Below, piece after piece: positions 7,329 through 8,232 of a stretch of 8,232 nucleotides of DNA. The DNA is from an uncultured Bacteroidota bacterium. GTDB taxonomy: Bacteria; Bacteroidota; Bacteroidia; Chitinophagales; Chitinophagaceae. How positions within the stretch are numbered: position 1 is the stretch's first letter; each line of letters starts with the position of its first letter. Where the stretch lies: NCBI GenBank assembly GCA_903929655.1, contig CAIYVS010000732.1, positions 1 to 8,232 on the forward strand, given 5' to 3'. The notes under the pieces were generated by a model that was not told the DNA's origin, searched no databases, and saw only the letters and a program-made list of their open reading frames with translations. The position numbers and the translations under genes were made by a program.

Positions 7329-7455
7329 TGCCTGTATCATGCACAGGCATGTGCCGGGCGGCACATATACAAGCAGGCGAATCCTGCAATTCCCTAATCC
7401 GGAAAATCCAAATCAATGGCGGTGTTCTTTTGTCTGCACCTGTCCCTCTGTGCAG
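7329..7455. repeat. Cluster of four short perfect hairpins
   Basis: Four separate inverted repeats in under 130 bases: TGCCTGT/ACAGGCA (7329-7335 with 7343-7349), ATGTGCC/GGCACAT (7349-7355 with 7360-7366, sharing one base with the first), GCAGG/CCTGC (7373-7377 with 7383-7387), and CTGCAC/GTGCAG (7434-7439 with 7450-7455). All are perfect within the stem. The first three are nearly back to back. The density suggests an RNA or a remnant of a structured repeat element, not protein coding. Confidence 0.5.
7380..7414 (-). repeat. GGATT-type dispersed repeat fragment
   Basis: On the minus strand the word GGATT recurs with 7-9 base spacing (7409-7405, 7400-7396, a variant GGAATT at 7393-7388, 7384-7380). 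This matches a dispersed GGATTxxxxGGATT-type intergenic repeat that I recall from Bacteroidota and some other phyla. Only about four units are present, so it looks like a fragment. Confidence 0.4.
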
Positions 7456-7460
7456 GGTAC

Positions 7461-7539
7461 AAAAAAACTGCGTGGGACATTCACTTACCGTAACTGAGGT
7501 ACTGAGATACCCACAAACGAAATAAGGAAAGCCCACGCA
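7461..7539 (-). ncRNA. Candidate structured RNA ending in a T7 run
   Basis: On the minus strand an 8-bp perfect stem (TGCGTGGG at 7539-7532, CCCACGCA at 7476-7469) encloses 55 bases, and is followed after two bases by seven Ts (7467-7461). A smaller internal hairpin, GGTA/TACC (7499-7502 with 7509-7512), is possible. A stem plus T-run could be the 3' end of a small transcript of unknown class, but the enclosed loop is longer than in a normal terminator, and no promoter or known RNA family (tmRNA, RNase P, SRP, 6S) could be recognised. Confidence 0.25.
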
Positions 7540-7790
7540 TTGGTGGACGTTTCGCTCATCTCTTGTTTGTTTCGAAATTTCTCAGTTTTCAGTTACAAGA
7601 AAAAGCTTAACGCAATTATGTTATGTCAGTTCTTTATTTCTTCAAATAGTCTTTTTTGTTTTATTAACTGTAAATGTAAAAAGGAAATTCATATTTACGA
7701 TACTTATCAGTTTCATAAAATAAAAAAATTATCCTTAACCAAAGGTGTGTCCTTGTGCCTGAAGCTACACAAACAACACGCAGTTTAGCT

Positions 7791-7833
7791 TCTCCTCTCC
7801 TTTGGAGAGGCCGGGAGAGGCCCCCATTTTTTT
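7791..7833 (+). repeat. GGAGAGG hairpin repeat with downstream T7 run
   Basis: CCTCTCC-TTT-GGAGAGG (7794-7810) is a perfect 7-bp hairpin, followed by CCGGGAGAGGCCCCC and seven Ts (7827-7833). The second GGAGAGG (7814-7820) can pair with the same left arm, so two exclusive foldings exist. I recognise the CTCTCCTTTGGAGAGG core as a common intergenic repeat in Bacteroidota. It may act as a plus-strand terminator, but the 16-base gap between the main hairpin and the T-run is too long for a textbook one. Confidence 0.55.
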
Positions 7834-7866
7834 CTTCCCGCTCCCACAGCCACTTTCAAAGAAAAA

Positions 7867-7899
7867 TTTGGATTCGCCCCCATCACGATAGTATCTTTG
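7867..7899 (+). promoter_or_regulatory. Bacteroidota-type promoter-like sequence, no ORF behind it
   Basis: TTTG at 7867-7870, a 21-base spacer, then TATCTTTG at 7892-7899, a full match to the Bacteroidota -7 box TAnnTTTG with an acceptable -33 distance. It is the only exact TAnnTTTG I found in the 7141-8232 stretch. A transcript would start at about 7905 and run through an 8-bp inverted repeat ATGAATTT/AAATTCAT and then the dyad repeats at 8010-8095. Confidence 0.4.
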
Positions 7900-8009
7900 G
7901 TATGAATTTGGATAAATATTAAATTTAAATTCATAAGTTCTTTAGCATGTAACTTGTCCCGTCCAAAGGCGGAGGCTTTATCATAAAATCTTCCCTAAGA
8001 ATTGGAACA

Positions 8010-8095
8010 AAAAATGCCCGACATTTTTATTGATAATCAGCACTTTAAGCCAAAAATGCCCGACATTTCAAAAAACAGTAGAACATCGGGCATTT
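8010..8095. repeat. Dyad motif AAAAATGCCCGACATTT, two direct copies and one inverted copy
   Basis: The 17-base word AAAAATGCCCGACATTT occurs at 8010-8026 and 8052-8068, exactly 42 bases apart. Each copy is itself a dyad (AAATG, five bases CCCGA, CATTT; the first copy extends to AAAAATG/CATTTTT). A third, inverted copy TCGGGCATTT at 8086-8095 pairs perfectly over 10 bp with either direct copy, giving a hairpin with a 22-base loop for the nearer one. This could be a repeated protein-binding site or alternative RNA hairpins; I cannot assign a regulator. Confidence 0.6.
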
Positions 8096-8099
8096 CTAA

Positions 8100-8128
8100 T
8101 TCTTTGCGCCTTCGCGTCTGCGGTTAAA
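8100..8128. repeat. TTTGCG-type dispersed repeat
   Basis: A period-8 sequence with units TTTGCGCC, TTCGCGTC and a shortened TGCGGT followed by TAAA. It belongs to the widespread TTTGCG(C/T)C intergenic repeat that I recall next to gene ends in many Bacteroidota genomes. The third unit has lost two Ts compared with the usual form. Confidence 0.5.
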
Positions 8129-8139
8129 TCGGTAGAAAC

Positions 8140-8223
8140 AGGAAACCAAAGCTCCTCAAAAGGAAACAAAACAGCCCAAAAAGGAAACCAAATGTCCCTA
8201 ATAGGAAGAAAAGCGGAAAAAAT
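8140..8223. repeat. Four-unit 21-base degenerate tandem repeat
   Basis: Units at 8140-8160, 8161-8181, 8182-8202 and 8203-8223. Consensus: AGGAAACcAAA, then a variable six- to seven-base block often containing CTCC, GCCC or TCCC, then AAA or TAAT. The first three units are similar; the fourth keeps only AGGAA and AAA. Because 21 is a multiple of three, the plus frame shows a seven-residue GN(Q/K) repeat, but no supported gene covers it. The array stops about nine bases before the window edge or continues degenerately beyond it. Confidence 0.65.
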
Positions 8224-8232
8224 ATTTTAGTA

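Larger units (their letters stand above)
7141..8232. other. 1.1-kb gene-poor, repeat-rich intergenic region
   Basis: No frame here has convincing protein features. The minus-strand frame at 7288-7536 lies across hairpins and a GGATT-type repeat. The plus-strand frame at 7540-7788 starts with TTG, is AT-rich and shows no domain. The plus-strand frame at 8030-8230 is translated through three different repeat classes. What the region does hold, left to right: an AT-rich leader of the cargo operon (7141-7300), a hairpin cluster (7329-7455), a long-range stem with a T-run (7461-7539), an AT-rich stretch without visible signals (7545-7790), a GGAGAGG hairpin repeat (7791-7833), a promoter-like element (7867-7899), three copies of a dyad motif (8010-8095), a TTTGCG-type repeat (8100-8128) and a 21-base tandem array (8140-8223). 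Confidence 0.7.

Noticed and set aside
7288..7536. 82-residue minus-strand ORF upstream of the cargo operon
   Set aside because: It begins with GTG, runs through five inverted repeats and a GGATT-type repeat, and shows no domain, signal or conserved pattern; better explained as structured noncoding DNA.
7540..7788. 82-residue plus-strand ORF
   Set aside because: It starts with TTG inside the right arm of a hairpin, is AT-rich with Phe/Lys/Ser-rich content expected from such DNA, and has no promoter or recognisable motif.
8030..8230. 66-residue plus-strand ORF with a GN(Q/K) heptad-like tail
   Set aside because: Its translation is made entirely of three DNA repeat types, so the apparent protein repeat follows from the 21-base DNA period.

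Overview
The window comes from a Bacteroidota genome, most likely the Chitinophagia/Sphingobacteriia side. The evidence is two secreted proteins ending in type A type IX secretion (T9SS) sorting domains, PKD-like and Ig-like repeats typical of that phylum, the N-terminus of a Bacteroidota-style CcoI copper ATPase, a TTTG/TAnnTTTG promoter-like element, and several intergenic repeats I recognise as widespread in Bacteroidota. The species cannot be named from this window.

Layout. (1) Positions 1-914, minus strand: a two-gene unit leaving the window at its left edge. It holds a 183-residue alpha-helical protein that looks like a YtfE/RIC hemerythrin-like di-iron protein whose iron ligands are gone and which carries a Cys-x2-Cys-x3-Cys cluster. 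Four bases later comes the N-terminus of a CcoI/FixI-type P-type ATPase used in cbb3 oxidase maturation; its reading frame appears damaged in the last ~70 bases before the edge. (2) Positions 915-1181: a spacer with a clear minus-strand intrinsic terminator and a doubtful plus-strand small membrane ORF. (3) Positions 1182-7140, minus strand: a two-gene operon of T9SS cargo proteins ending at that terminator. The first gene was originally one protein of about 1567 residues: signal peptide, N-terminal domain, Ig-like and PKD-like repeats, a right-handed beta-helix and a sorting domain. It is now split into three reading frames by a one-base gain at 3960-3964 and a one-base loss near 3517-3530. 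The second gene, 415 residues with a TTG start seven bases after the preceding stop, encodes signal peptide, jelly-roll-like domain, Ig-like domain and sorting domain. (4) Positions 7141-8232: about 1.1 kb without a convincing gene, packed with hairpins and dispersed or tandem repeats, plus one good promoter-like sequence with no recognisable ORF behind it.

Functionally, the left unit points to microaerobic respiration and copper delivery to the cbb3 oxidase. The central operon makes cell-surface or secreted adhesin-like proteins exported by Sec and then T9SS. I find no defence system, mobile element with a transposase, CRISPR array, tRNA or rRNA. Points worth a second look are the ligand-less RIC-like protein, the frameshift pattern (which may reflect assembly errors, since three breaks occur in 8 kb), and the repeat-rich right end with its possible structured RNA.
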